From positions 4,105,568 to 4,169,567 of the forward strand of contig NC_053116.1 of assembly GCF_010015445.1 (NCBI RefSeq): 64,000 bases of DNA, read 5' to 3'. A program made the translations under genes and the position numbers. Of the stretch, positions 38,600 through 49,619 are shown one piece after another. Positions within the stretch are counted from its first letter, which is position 1. Each line of letters starts with the position of its first letter. The notes beneath the pieces are model-generated. The model searched no databases. It was not told the DNA's origin and saw nothing but the letters and a program-made list of their open reading frames with translations. Source of the stretch: Perca fluviatilis. Taxonomy: Eukaryota; Chordata; Actinopteri; Perciformes; Percidae.

Positions 38600-39550
38600 C
38601 TCTTCAAGGCTAGCTTGGTTGTTTAGCTGCTAAACAGTTCACAGACCAACTGTTAAGGACTACGTACGTTCCTGCCTGGATTTGCTGAGTAAGTACTTCG
38701 CAAGTAGTTTTACTTTGTTATTACGCAGTTTTGGAGCAGTGTCCGCGTCAGGGCCAGCTGTTAATCGGTAACATTAGCTGTATAACTTTTTAACCTCTGA
38801 CTAATGCGTTACGGCGAGCCTTCCTGGGTTCCGTTAGCATTTGTTTGTTAGCCAGGCCTGGAGTGAGATAACGTGTTACGTTGGGCAAACTCTTTCGGTA
38901 CACGTTTAGCTCGGGCTAAACCCTGTGTGCTAACACAACTTGCCAACAGGCTAATGTGTTATGACGCTCCTGCTACGGTTGTACATTTATTCAGTTTTCT
39001 TACATCCAGTCACCATGTCCTCGGTAGCAACCCCCGCCAAAGGGTCGGAACCGATGGCTAGTGTCATTTGGAGCATCCATCTTGGGCAGCGACCCTCATC
39101 TGATGTGCATAGCCTGCATGGGCGCTACACATGCTCAGGCAGCGTCGGCTGACCCTCAGTCATGCACCCACTGTGTGTCAATACCAGAAAAGATGCTGGA
39201 CATGTTGTCTTTGACGTGGCAGTGGCCAACAGTCAAGACCCATGTCTGTCGGGAACCACCTCAAAAGCCACAAGCGGCACCCATCAGCTGCAAGCTGCAC
39301 CTAGCTGGACGTGATGGCTCATGAGTCCCCAAGCATGCCTCCACTCTTCGTGGAGCTCCTTGAAGTGGAACTGGGCTGTGAGGATGCATACGTCATCCCT
39401 GACCTCCTTGACATATATGAAATGGAGGATGACAAGGAGGACCCCGTTCAACCGTCAAATATAGCTTGCATTCTCGCATTCAGGCACAGAGCCAATGTTT
39501 CTGAGCCGTCCTTGGCACTAGCTGTGCTGGAGGCGCCGGGGTCAGGGTGA
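38600..39550 (+). pseudogene. Retrotransposon gag-like remnant (DIRS/Ngaro type possible)
   Basis: Frames read DPHLMCIACMGATHAQAA, then ADPQSCTHCVSIPEKML, a spaced Cys/His pattern seen in gag-type ORFs of fish DIRS/Ngaro retrotransposons (CxxC..H...C..C). A frameshifted continuation reads PPLFVELLEVELGCEDAYVI. No reverse transcriptase, protease or LTR is recognised. Class assignment is tentative. Confidence 0.4.
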
Positions 39551-40146
39551 CACTCTGCTCGGCTCAATATGATTTATGGCTTCGGGAGATTCATGCAATC
39601 CGGGAGTGGTCTATATCTTCCATAGTGAAACACCGAATGACAACCCACACTCCTTGCAAAGACACGGAATACGGAAACTCTGTTATCAAAGAACTGCCGA
39701 TTACATTAAGTAACCCATAGCAATCACGTAATACTCTATTTGATAATTATTGGAGTGCGCATAATGACTTTTGAGAGAGTTACTGTCTCTCAGATTACAG
39801 CAGCAAGGAGGCTGTTTCATTTAATATGGAGCTGATGTGGATGTTATTTGGTTATAAGTGGCTAGCTATATAAATTATACTATTAATCTAGCATGTCATA
39901 ACTATGCTATTCCCTGGTCCCTTTTACAAAATATTTATTTGAAGGTTGGGAATGCTCCTTTTATAGAATTGGCTTCTTTTAATTTATAATGGAACATGAA
40001 TGTGTTTACATAAAACGAATATTAACTGTATCTATCAGATTGAATCATATCTCATCGATTCGCACTGAATCGTTAAAATGTATCGTGCCTGAACCGTTTC
40101 TAGATACGTATCAGATCGTCTTAAAGTTAAGGGAGAGATGCACATA

Positions 40147-40150
<4 letters not shown>

Positions 40151-40188
<38 letters not shown>
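40151..40188. repeat. (TA)n microsatellite
   Basis: TA run next to the left end of the Tc1 element; the element probably inserted in it. Confidence 0.95.
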
Positions 40189-40190
<2 letters not shown>

Positions 40191-40191
<1 letters not shown>

Positions 40192-41790
40192 ACAGGCCAA
40201 AAGTTTGGACACACCTTCTCATTCAATGCGTTTCCTTTATTTTCATGACTATTTTCATTGTAGATTCTCACTGAAGGCATCAAAACTATGAATGAACACA
40301 TATGGAATTATGTACTTAACAAAAAAGTGTGAAATAACTGAAAACATGTCTTATATTTTAGATTCCTCAAAGTAGCCACCCTTTGCTCTGATTACTGCTT
40401 TGCACACTCTTGGCATTCTCTTAATGAGCTTCAAGAGGTAGTCACCTGAAATGGTTTTCCAATAGTCTTGAAGGAGTTCCCAGAGATACTTAGCACTTGT
40501 TGGCCCTTTTGTCTTCACTCTGCGGTCCAGCTCACCCCAAACCATCTTGATTGGGTTCAGGTCCGGTGACTGTGGAGGCCAGATCATCTGGCGCAGCACT
40601 CTATCCCTCTCCTTCTTGATCAAATAGCCCTTACACAGCCTGGAGGTGTGTTTGGGGTCATTGTCTTGTTGAAAAATAAATGATGGTCCAACTAAACGCA
40701 AACCGGATGGGATGGCATGTCGCTGCAGGATGCTGTGGTAGCCATGCTGGTTCAGTATGCCTTCAATTTTGAATAAATCCCCAACAGTGTCACCAGCAAA
40801 GCCCCCCCACACCATCACACCTCCTCCTCCATGCTTCACGGTGGGAACCAGGCATGCGTCGCACAAAGACACGGCGGTTGGAACCAAAGATCTCAAATTT
40901 GGACTCATCAGACCAAAGCACAGATTTCCACTGGTCTAATGTCCATTCCTTGTGTTTCTTGGCCCAAACAAATCTCTTCTGCTTGTTGCCTTGCCTTAGC
41001 AGTGGTTTCCTAGCAGCTACTTCACCATGAAGGCCTGATTTGCGCAGTCTCCTCTATACAGTTGTTCTAGAGATGTGTCTGCTGCTAGAACTCTGTGTGG
41101 CATTCATCTGGTCTCTAACCTGAGCTGCTGTTAACTTGCGATTTCTGTGGCTGGTGACTTGGATGAACTTATCCTCAGCAGCAGAGGTGACTCTTGGTCT
41201 TCCTTTCCTGGGGCGGTCCTCATGTGAGCGAGTTTCGTTGTAGCGCTTGATGGTTTTTGTGACTGCACTTGGGGACACATTCAAAGTTTTCGCAATTTTC
41301 CGGACTGACTGACCTTCATTTGTTAAAATAATGATGGCCACTCGTTTCTCTTTACTTAGCTGATTGGTTCTTGCCATAATATGAATTCTAACAGTTGTCC
41401 AATATGGCTGTCGGCTGTGTATCAACCTGTCTTCTGCACAACACAACTGATGGTCCCAACCCCATTGATAAGGAAAAAAAAATCCACTAATTAACCCTGA
41501 CAAGGCACACCTGTGAAGTGAAAACCATTTCAGGTGACTACCTCATGAAGCTCATTGAGAGAACACCAAGGGTTTGCAGCGCTATCAAAAAAGCAAAGGG
41601 TGGCTACTTTGAGGAATCTAAAATATAAGACATTTTCAGTTATTTCACACTTTTTTGTTAAGTACATAATTCCATATGTGTTCATTCATAGTTTTGATGC
41701 CTTCAGTGAGAATCTACAATGTAAATAGTCATGAAAATAAAGAAAACGCATTGAATGAGAAGGTGTGTCCAAACTTTTGGCCTGTACTGT
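40191..41790 (-). mobile_element. Tc1-type transposon, about 1.6 kb
   Basis: Ends TACAGGCCAAAAGTTTGGAC and GTCCAAACTTTTGGCCTGTA, lying in TA repeats as expected for TA-target insertion. The inverted repeats are long, about 270 bp (roughly 40191-40463 and 41519-41790), and include the end of the transposase gene. One nearly complete but frameshifted transposase lies on the minus strand. Confidence 0.93.
40351..41378 (-). pseudogene. Tc1-like transposase with frameshifts
   Basis: Starts MARTNQLSKEKRVAIIILTN (ATG near 41378), with two HTH segments: VRKIAKTLNVSPSAVTKTIK and GRPRVTSAAEDKF. After a break the catalytic region shows WSDESKFEIFGSNRR in one frame (first Asp), HGGGGVMVWGGFAGDTVGDL in the next, QQDNDPKHTS (second Asp) and WPPQSPDLNPIKMVWGELDR (Glu). 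It ends AKGGYFEESKI. All three catalytic residues are still encoded, but at least one stop/frameshift region (40940-41054) and another near 40850 make it inactive. Length would be near the family's 340 residues. Confidence 0.9.
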
Positions 41791-41807
41791 ATATATAAAT
41801 ATATTTC

Positions 41808-41925
41808 ATTCAGGAATGATGGCCCTGGTGGTTGTGGGAGGCAAGAGCTCTGAACCGTTCACCATTCAGACTGGAATCAGGCAAGGCTGCGTACTGGCCC
41901 CAGCTCTTTTCAATAGAAAGATGAC
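41808..41925 (+). pseudogene. Short LINE reverse-transcriptase fragment
   Basis: Reads MMALVVVGGKSSEPFTIQTG IRQGCVLAPALFN; GV(K/R)QGCVLAP.LF is a conserved RT block of fish LINEs. Nothing else of the element is present. Confidence 0.65.
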
Positions 41926-41943
41926 ACAACTCTCCATCTCAAG

Positions 41944-42190
41944 GGCGCTGATTAGTGCTACCCGGGATGGTTGTGATTGGTTTAAATAAATACAAACAAG
42001 CCAGAGCGTTTTTTTCCCCTATCCCAGAATAAATAAGCGCTGTAGCCAGACCACACACCAGTGCTGTGCAGATAGGTCTGCCAATATGAGCCTAAGTCAT
42101 CGTTGACTTTTGGTTTCACACAGGACATGAACAGCGGTCTCCTGGGTGATAGCCTGATTGTTTGACCTATCCATCCACCCAGACCTCCTC
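41944..42190 (+). repeat. Dispersed repeat family, copy 3
   Basis: GGTTGTGATTGGTTTAAATA, TATCCCAGAATAAATAAGCG CTGTAGCCAGACC (as at 4130-4262), then CGGTCTCCTGGGTGATAG and GACCTATCCATCCACCC (as at 15975-16035). Confidence 0.55.
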
Positions 42191-42479
42191 ACTACACAGA
42201 CTTTGACGCTCTTCAACTACTTCACCTGAATTTCTCCTTTGCTCTAGTCATAATGACTACAGCCACTAGGAGGCGCCGCCTAACAATAAACGTGAATATT
42301 TGTCTTAATAAGCTGCTTGCACAGACAACATATACTGCGGTTTTTTTTAGGTGAGGATGGTCTGTGTAAGTCTGTTTACTCATGTGGCCAGGTTAGCTCA
42401 GTTGATAGAGCGGGCGCACACACACACACATATATATATATACACATATATATATATATATATACACATATATATATAT

Positions 42480-43834
42480 CATAGGCGGAGTTTGACATTC
42501 GAGCCAGGGGGGGCAAAAAAACTAACAAACTCATTGTAGCAACTGAGACCTGGGGAACACAGCACGATCACATATGGACAAAACAAACATGCTAAATAAA
42601 CATATGTTTATTTTTTTAAGCAGATTTGAATTTACATTGTAACATTTTAAAACCTCGAGCTCAATTTAGTTAAAAAAAAAGAAGTCCATAACACATATAA
42701 TTCTTGAGCGACAGATGCAAAAAATCCACAACAATCTCTGTCCCCACAGGGCAGGTACAGACACAGCCGCTCTGCTGCTGCGCAGGCTGCACGCTTCTTT
42801 GTTCACAACGCTGCCTGTTCTGCTTAACGTGAAAAAGCTTAACGTGGTTTAATGTACCTCAACAACGATCACCAAATTTATCATGGCCATATCTTGAAAT
42901 GAACACTTATGCCTGTCAAAAGAACTTGACAGGCTATGGCGAGGAAAAAGCGAGGAAAAAGCTTGTACCTAAACAATGATTACCAAATTTCCATAACCAC
43001 TGAAAACTGTCAAAAAATCTAACCAGAAACGTGGTGATGATTGATCGTTGTTTAGGTACATTAAACCACGTTAAGCTTTTTCATGTTAGGACTTATAAAG
43101 CCCATGAGAACCGTTGGGAGTCAACCAACAGCTGCTCCGCTGCCCTGCTGAAAATGTGAAGCAGAAACGCTAAATGTCAGATAACGTCCATAATAATTGG
43201 ACTTTGGGTTCTATTTTTTGACAGTTTTCCGTGGTTATGAGGAGCAATATTAGAGAGAAATTTGGTAATCATTGGTCATTGTTTACGTACATTAAACCTG
43301 ACCTGCGCGAAAGAGAAAAAAACTTATGCGTCATTGTACCCAGCACTTCTGGAAATGTACCTCCGAATGAGTCTCTGTCCCCAGCACATTTCAAACCAAA
43401 CTGACGCCCGTGGGAACGGCTGTGTTGGAGCACAATAGACAGACGGTGGCAAAGTCCAAATCTACACAAAACGCGCATTCAGTTAGTAAGCTGACAGCAA
43501 ATTTATGGCATTTAGGCAACCTTTATTGTAACGTTGGCATGGTAAGATGTCCCGACTAGTGCAACAAATTATTGTTTTTTGCGTCCTGCATATGTGTCGA
43601 CAATGGTCTCAGGTGAGAGGCAGAGCCCTGAAAAAATATAATTTTTACTAAAGCAGTATATGAAATCAGATGTATTACCTATCCCCATTTAGTTGTTTTG
43701 TGTTTTTAAAGTATTTATAAAATATCTGGTTATGTCAGAAGTAATTATTCCACTCATTTTTGAAACAATGCAATTACCCGTTTCAGCTACCAGGGGGGGC
43801 AGTGCTCCCCCTGCCCCCCCGCAAACTCCGCGCA

Positions 43835-43836
<2 letters not shown>
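42480..43836. mobile_element. Non-coding DNA element inserted in the SINE
   Basis: Inverted ends CATAGGCGGAGTTTGACATT and GCAAACTCCGCGCATG with G-rich or C-rich tracts (CCAGGGGGGGC / GCCCCCC) inside them, lying between TA runs. The interior has no transposase but has several interleaved inverted repeats (see findings). Class unknown. Confidence 0.7.

Positions 43837-43837
<1 letters not shown>

Positions 43838-43878
<41 letters not shown>
43838..43878. repeat. (AT)n microsatellite
   Basis: AT run at the right flank of the inserted element; a related CA/TA run is at 42418-42478. Confidence 0.95.
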
Positions 43879-43880
<2 letters not shown>

Positions 43881-44239
43881 GTTTATTACTCGACGCAAAA
43901 GGTCCAGGGTTCAAGTCCTACCTGTGACAGTTTCCTGCATGTCTTCCCCCCCTCTCTCCCCTTTCATATCTCAGCTTTCCTATCCATTAAAAGTGGAAAT
44001 GCCCAAAAAAATTAATCTTAAAAATAGTAAATACTTAGGGCAAAAGAACCCCCCCAAACATAATTCGGCCACAATACCAGGCTGGGTAAATGAAGTGAAA
44101 CTAAATGGTCAGCCATTAATGACATGTTGTCTTTGGTTGAAATATTTCAGTCAGTTCAAGTTATAGTAGCCTAAATGATGCAGTGGAACAAGCACATACC
44201 AGTTTATTTAAATAAAGCTGTCTGTGTGAAAAAAAATGG

Positions 44240-44660
44240 TGTTTATAACTTAAAGCTCCTAAAGGGAAATTGAAAGGGAAAATCTGAGATTTGAAGAGAT
44301 TAAAATGGAGCCACTCTAAAGGAAGCTGATGCTGTGTGCTACCTTCTATATAATCTCAACATTATCATTCATAGTATGTTGTAGTTTCTAATTTTCTGCT
44401 GTTTGATTTGTTTCAAATAGTACAATCTGAATTTGAAATGGCTGCATCAATCTGTGGAGCTTTCAGGTATATTTATGAGCTTAAGGAAGGACTGCTTTTA
44501 TCTACTGATATATGTTTGGACAGAGCACCAACATATGACTTGACTGTGGAAGGAATACCATCAAATTTAAATCAAAACAGCACCAGTGAATTCATTTGAT
44601 TGAAATGGTATTCATTCCTGACATGAAATGCATCAGCGGTGAATGCTGCTGCATTCTGTT
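44240..44660. promoter_or_regulatory. Candidate conserved non-coding element 3
   Basis: Repeat-free block with GTTTGATTTGTTTCAAATAG, GAATTTGAAATGGCTGCATC and ATTCATTTGATTGAAATGGT, within the only long transposon-free part of intron 7. Enhancer role is inferred from texture only. Confidence 0.3.
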
Positions 44661-44689
44661 TATTGTCCTCTCAGTCTGTTCTGAACTGC

Positions 44690-45010
44690 TCCGAGGCTCA
44701 GCTGAAGCTTTTCCATTATGGCTTTAGTGTCGTTGACCCTTTCATCATGCTCCCAGGCATTTACATGAGATAACAATGTAGGATGAATTTCCTAAGATCC
44801 CACTTCAAAATTACAGGAAGACCATATGCTGTACGTCTGACAGGCAATAATTCAATTTGAAACAGCTATATTGCATTTGGAATGTAATTCACACAAGCCA
44901 TTCTGCGCCTCCTCTTCTCAAATTGAATGGGAAAGAATTAGAGGCTGACTTTCATGTGGAGATGGAGTGTGCAGCCAATTCCAAGTCTTATTGACAGAAA
45001 GACAAAATGA
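44690..45010. promoter_or_regulatory. Candidate conserved non-coding element 4
   Basis: TTTTCCATTATGGCTTTAGT, CATTTACATGAGATAACAAT, GGCAATAATTCAATTTGAAA, TTGCATTTGGAATGTAATTC and TCTCAAATTGAATGGGAAAG: dense in ATTA/ATTG cores, no repeat similarity seen. This looks the most like a deeply conserved enhancer in the window; alignment is needed. Confidence 0.42.
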
Positions 45011-45442
45011 CAGTATGAAATTCCATCCCTGTGATGGCACTGCATGTGTAAAGAGAAACCCTTTCCACAGCTTCACCATCAGAGTTGTTACAACCCCCCT
45101 CTCCCCTAAGAAAGCCTGCAAAAATAAAGCCTTATTTTTAACCACCCTTTTTGACAAATTCCCATAAATCTATTCTGCTTTAGAGCCCTCTAAGTGGTGA
45201 GTTTTTTTCTTCAGTGATGCTGGCCCACTAATCCGTTTTTGTCAGGTCAGACAACTTAGTGACTTGCCACTGAAGATGAAACTATTACTTTCCACATTGA
45301 CCCCAACACATCAACACATCACACGAGTAAAGAAGAACACATTTCTCCTCTAGCAATACTCATTTCCTCTCCGGTTTGTTGTGAGAGGACGATTTAGCCT
45401 GCTTTGGAATGGTGGAGTTCTCTGGCTCGCTATTTGATGTCA

Positions 45443-45445
<3 letters not shown>

Positions 45446-45487
<42 letters not shown>
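45446..45487. repeat. (GA)n microsatellite
   Basis: Pure GA run, about 20 units. Confidence 0.95.
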
Positions 45488-45489
<2 letters not shown>

Positions 45490-45688
45490 GGTGAGTACGG
45501 ATAGAACAGAGTGGGTTTCAGTGTTGGGGGATCAGAGCTGCTTTGGTTCTCCAGCTCTGTCTCTTTGATCCATATCCCCAGGCCTGCCTGCCTGCCTGCC
45601 TCGCTAACTCAGGCCTCTGCCCGTGATTCCTGACAACTGTCGGCCTGAGATAAGGAGGTGGGGTTGGGGGATGTGGGGTGCCTCTTCA

Positions 45689-45768
45689 CACACACACACA
45701 AACACACACACACACTCACACACACACGCATGCACGCACGCACACACACGCACACGCACACACACACA
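45689..45768. repeat. (CA)n compound microsatellite
   Basis: CACACA with ACTC, GCATG and CACG interruptions. Confidence 0.95.
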
Positions 45769-45899
45769 GCCATTTACATTAACAACAACCTATTTTTTTT
45801 TTTAAATCAATGAGGAAATGTGTTGAATTATATTCAAGAAGCCTGAGCAGAGGGGCCCCTCCCTTAAAAATATACTAATATCAGCACCCCCATTCCTGT

Positions 45900-46260
45900 G
45901 CCCGTCCTCCTGCAGCCCCCCAGTTCACAGTGTGTTGACATGGCTGGTTGCACCTGAATGTCAATGAGTGCGGTGCCTAATATTAGTCTCAGCTGCTATT
46001 AAAATTTGCAGTTCTAAGCCCTTTGACTGGGCACGCTGTCAACTGGCACGCTCCCATGTCAACAAATCAAAAAGGATGAGCACATATATTTACATCATTC
46101 CCATAATGAGCAATAGAGTGGGGGCGCGGGGCAGGGTGTAGATGTTAATTAGAAATTGCCTAAAAAACAGATGCTGCTTTAGTTTGGCAAGAGGCAAAGC
46201 AAGGAGCTTTAAAGCAAATAAATAAATAATAAGACAAGACCTACTCAAGAAAGCTGCCAG
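45900..46260. promoter_or_regulatory. Candidate conserved non-coding element 5
   Basis: CACCTGAATGTCAATGAGTG, CCTAATATTAGTCTCAGCTG CTATTAAAATTTGCAG, TCAACAAATCAAAAAGGATG, TTTACATCATTCCCATAATG and GTTAATTAGAAATTGCC. It holds E-boxes (CACCTG, CAGCTG) and homeodomain-type cores (TTAATTAG). Function is inferred. Confidence 0.38.
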
Positions 46261-46766
46261 AAAAGCAGAGGAATTTAAATCATACCCACTGATGGAATGT
46301 TTGTAGGATTTTTTTCTTCTTTATTTATCACTCAGAGTGTTCTCCTCTCCTCCTCCCTCAGTGGAAACTAAACTGAGCCTAGGGTGCTGTCTGACTGACT
46401 GAGTGGGTAGAAAAGTGTTAAGCCCCTCTAGTTCCTGTGGTTTGGATGAAATGTAGGTGTTGAGTGGCTGCTGCGCAACTACAACCTCATCTGCTCTTTG
46501 TTTTTACAAATACTTGTTCAATGACCACAGTAAATACTTGATTCTGATTGGCCTGATGGTGTGTATTATTTTCAGATACTTGCACATAACTGACGTAGTG
46601 TTGAAAACCATTGATGCATTCACATGAAAAAATACAGCTGAAATGGTAAAGAGCTGCTATAGGCTACACAGAATCAGACAGAAATGAGGTAAAGGTTTCC
46701 ACAGACTGTTGAAGGCTAAAGAGAAGAGAAAGGGCTGGTCAAGCAAATGGTACTTGTTGTGTAGAC

Positions 46767-46997
46767 TCATTTTTGATGAATGAGAGCAGTCAGCGCTATC
46801 TCCTGTGCCCACTTCATAATAAAAGTCAACTTGTGTTTCGCCACAAGTCCCTGCTGAGCACACCACCTCCGCACACTCCTCTCAGAAAACCCCCGTATCG
46901 TTCCAAACTGTGAACCCAACGCAGCTGCTATATCCCCACAAGACATCCCATTCTTTCGGTTTTCTAATATAAAACTAGCATATTCGTCTAAAAACAT
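46767..46997 (-). pseudogene. Helix-turn-helix fragment, probably from a transposon
   Basis: 76 residues: ILENRKNGMSCGDIAAALGS then IRGFSERSVRRWCAQQGLVA. It looks like the N-terminal HTH of an integrase/transposase-type protein (possibly Ginger-like) but nothing catalytic is beside it. The class is a guess. Confidence 0.35.
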
Positions 46998-47339
46998 TTT
47001 TACGTCCGTATCATTCTAACTGTCCATGGTCTCATGGGTCTCATTGATGTCCAAATGATTTCCGGGTATGCAGCCGCTTACTACCTACGATCGCTTCCGG
47101 GTCACGAAAAAAATTAATGAGGAATAAGATTTATACACACAATTTAATTTCCGAGTTCCATCTACAAACACATCAAAGAAAATCGGATAACGAGATAGTT
47201 TTTCGTTTTCCGTTTTTTAATATCAAAACAAAAAACGAATAATGGGTTGTTTTCCGTTTTTTGTTTTCCTATTTACTAATGGTAATTGGGAAACTGGCCG
47301 TTTCTCGTTTTTGTTTTTTTCCTTTCAAAACGAAAATCC

Positions 47340-49615
47340 GTTGGCCGCCAAGTACACGGACCCTCTGGAAACCCAAATTCACCAGTTAGAAGTGAACAAA
47401 GTGAATGGACCAAATGGGAATGACACCACTTTACCATGGATCCTAAACAGTGGACAAAAGCATGCTAACACACAGCTAATTAGCACCAACAAGACTGCAA
47501 AGAACGGGACATACTACCCGGAACAAACAGGGTAGTACATCTACAAGTGTGGTCCTCCCTGGAACTCTCTTGGTTCAAAGCCTAAGAGTAAATCATTTTC
47601 CTGGGAAATGGGAGGACGAGTAACCGGCAGGGCACAGCGCCCTGAGATTTGTGATATGACCGACTGGCCTGCATTATCATCCCGGCAGAGCGACTCTTCA
47701 ACCCCTCTACTTAGCAGGACACAGCCGGAGACAGCTGCTAGCAACAAAAAACCTCTGCAACTGGACAACAGATTTGCTCCACAGCTGCAGGACCCTGGAT
47801 CTCCATTTGATGACCTGGATTATGTATCATCGTCACACAGCAGGGTAAGGACTGAGAGTAAGTCAAAAAGTAAAAGGTACAGGGAAAGCCAACGCATACT
47901 CAGATTGCAGGTGACTCTGCCGTAACAAAAGATAAGAGACACGTTAAGTAAAAACACCCAAATACTCTGCTTTTCCAAGGACATGGTCTGACTTGGCACA
48001 CAGAATCCTGCATAACGTGGCAGCACACGTGGTGCTGTAACGAGACTTTATGGATCTGCTGAACACAGTCAGCTCTCTGAATGCTGAGGTGTTTATCAGT
48101 GGCCCTCTACCACCAGTCACAAGTTAGGAGTTAAGAGATTCAGCAGATTGTCAGCACTGAACACATGGATTTCAACTGCATTAACCGTCCATTCAGCGCA
48201 TTTTATTGACAACAATAATTATGCAGACGACACACACATTTACATAACATTATCACCAGGGGACTATGGTCCAATACAAACACTGAGTAAGTGCATGAGC
48301 TAATTCACGATTGGATGTGCTGGAACTTTCTTTAATTAAACAAAGACAAAAACAGAGGTAGTTTTTTTTGGAGCCAAAGAGGAACGATTAAAAGTCAGCG
48401 CTAAGATTCAATCTGCAATGTTGAAAACAACGGACAAAGCCAGAAATCTTGGTGTAGTCATGGACTCAGACCTGAATTTCAACAGCAACATTAAGACAAT
48501 TAGAAAGTCAGCCTATTATCACCTTAAGAATGTATAGCTAAGGGTTAAAGGACTAAGAGTATGTCTCAGCAGGATTTGGAAAAACTAGTCCATGCTTCTA
48601 TCTTCAGTAGACTCGACTACTGTAACAGCGTCTTTACAGGTCTCCCTAAAAAATCAATCAGACAGCTGCAGCTGATTCCGAATGCTGCTGCTCCAGTCCT
48701 CACTAAGACCAAGAAAGTGGATCACATCACTCCAGTTCTGAGCTCTTTATGCTGGCTTCCTGTCTCTCCCAGAAGTGATTTCAAAATATTACTATTGGTT
48801 TATAAATCACTAAACAGTTTAGAGCCAAAATATGTTTCTGATCTGCTGCTACACTATGAACCACCCAGACCTCTCAGGTGGTCTGACTGGGACACGTCTG
48901 CTTTCTGTCCCCAGAGTCAGAACTAAACAGGGGGAAGCAGCGCTCAGTTTTTATGCTCCACATATCTGGAACAAAATCCCAGAAAACTGCAGGTCTGGCT
49001 GAAGACCTTTCTATTTAAGGCTGACTTTTTTAAAATCAAGTTAACTGTTCATTTATTATACCCTATTCACACAGGACTAGTAATACCTGGGGACCTGTAG
49101 TAATTTGTAATAATTGCGAAGGTTGTCTGTGATCTTAATCCAGTGTGAATTTGCCATGTCTTTAATTTGTCATGTCAAACATTTCACCGCAAATGACCTA
49201 TTATATTTCACCAAAGACAGAGCTCATATAAGATTAGTCCCATGTGAATGAGCATGATTTGGGGTTGGATTGGCTGCGTTGGACAAAGTTTTGACAGAGC
49301 CTTACATCATATGTGGGGGATAAGGTCAGTAAATTTGAGTAAAATTCAGACTTGCTTATCCCTAAAAATGTGCCTCACTAAGCACCGACGTGGGGGGAGT
49401 AATTTCTAAATCACATGAGGTCCCCTGGGAATACTAGTCCTGTGTGAATAGGGCTTTACAGTGCACTGTAGCCTTTACTCTTCAATTTTATGTCTCATTT
49501 CTATTTTAGCTTGTTTTTATTTTATATTTTCTTTAATTCTTTAATTGTTTTTAAATTATCCTTAATGTTTGATGTAAAGAACTTTGGATTGCCTTGTTGC
49601 TGAAATGTGCTTGCA
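47340..49615 (+). pseudogene. LINE (CR1/L2-like), internally deleted
   Basis: The first part (47340-47925) is an ORF1-like stretch (MTDWPALSSRQSD, LDNRFAPQLQDPGSPFDD). After a deletion the RT resumes in broken frames: NNYADDTHIYITLSPGD, KTEVVFFGAKEERLK, ARNLGVVMDSDLNFNSNIKT, FSRLDYCNSVFTGLPKKSIR, DHITPVLSSLCWLPVSPRSD and FKILLLVYKSLNSLEPKYVS. The YADD catalytic block is present; the upstream palm is missing. It ends in a T-rich 3' UTR with AAAGAACTTTGGATTGCCTT, interrupted by a MITE at 49061-49455. Confidence 0.8.
49061..49455. mobile_element. MITE with 37-bp inverted ends inside the LINE 3' UTR
   Basis: CCCTATTCACACAGGACTAG TAATACCTGGGGACCT on the left, and AGGTCCCCTGGGAATACTAG TCCTGTGTGAATAGGG on the right. 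The flanks share TTA (TTTATTATA / CTTTACA), compatible with a 3-bp duplication. No coding capacity. Confidence 0.82.
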
Positions 49616-49619
49616 GAGA

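Larger units (their letters stand above)
42384..44032 (+). mobile_element. tRNA-derived SINE split by a transposon
   Basis: 5' piece 42384-42418: GGTTAGCTCAGTTGATAGAG CGGGCGC, an A box. 3' piece 43879-44032: GGTCCAGGGTTCAAGTCCTA, a B box, then CTGTGACAGTTTCCTGCATG TC, CTCTCTCCCCTTTCATATCT and AATGCCCAAAAAAATTAATC TTAAAAA, the tail shared with SINEs at 51095-51267 and 56956-57140. Between them lie CA/TA microsatellite and a 1.36-kb element. Confidence 0.82.

Noticed and set aside
38600..39550. Host gene with CxxC-type zinc motifs
   Set aside because: Frames are short and shifted, and the motif resembles retrotransposon gag; no exon structure is seen.
42384..42415. Possible tRNA gene (TTAGCTCAGTTGATAGAGC)
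   Set aside because: It is the A-box of a SINE; the B box is 1.5 kb away and no cloverleaf can form. Other tRNA-like matches at 51240 and 53890 are SINE heads too.
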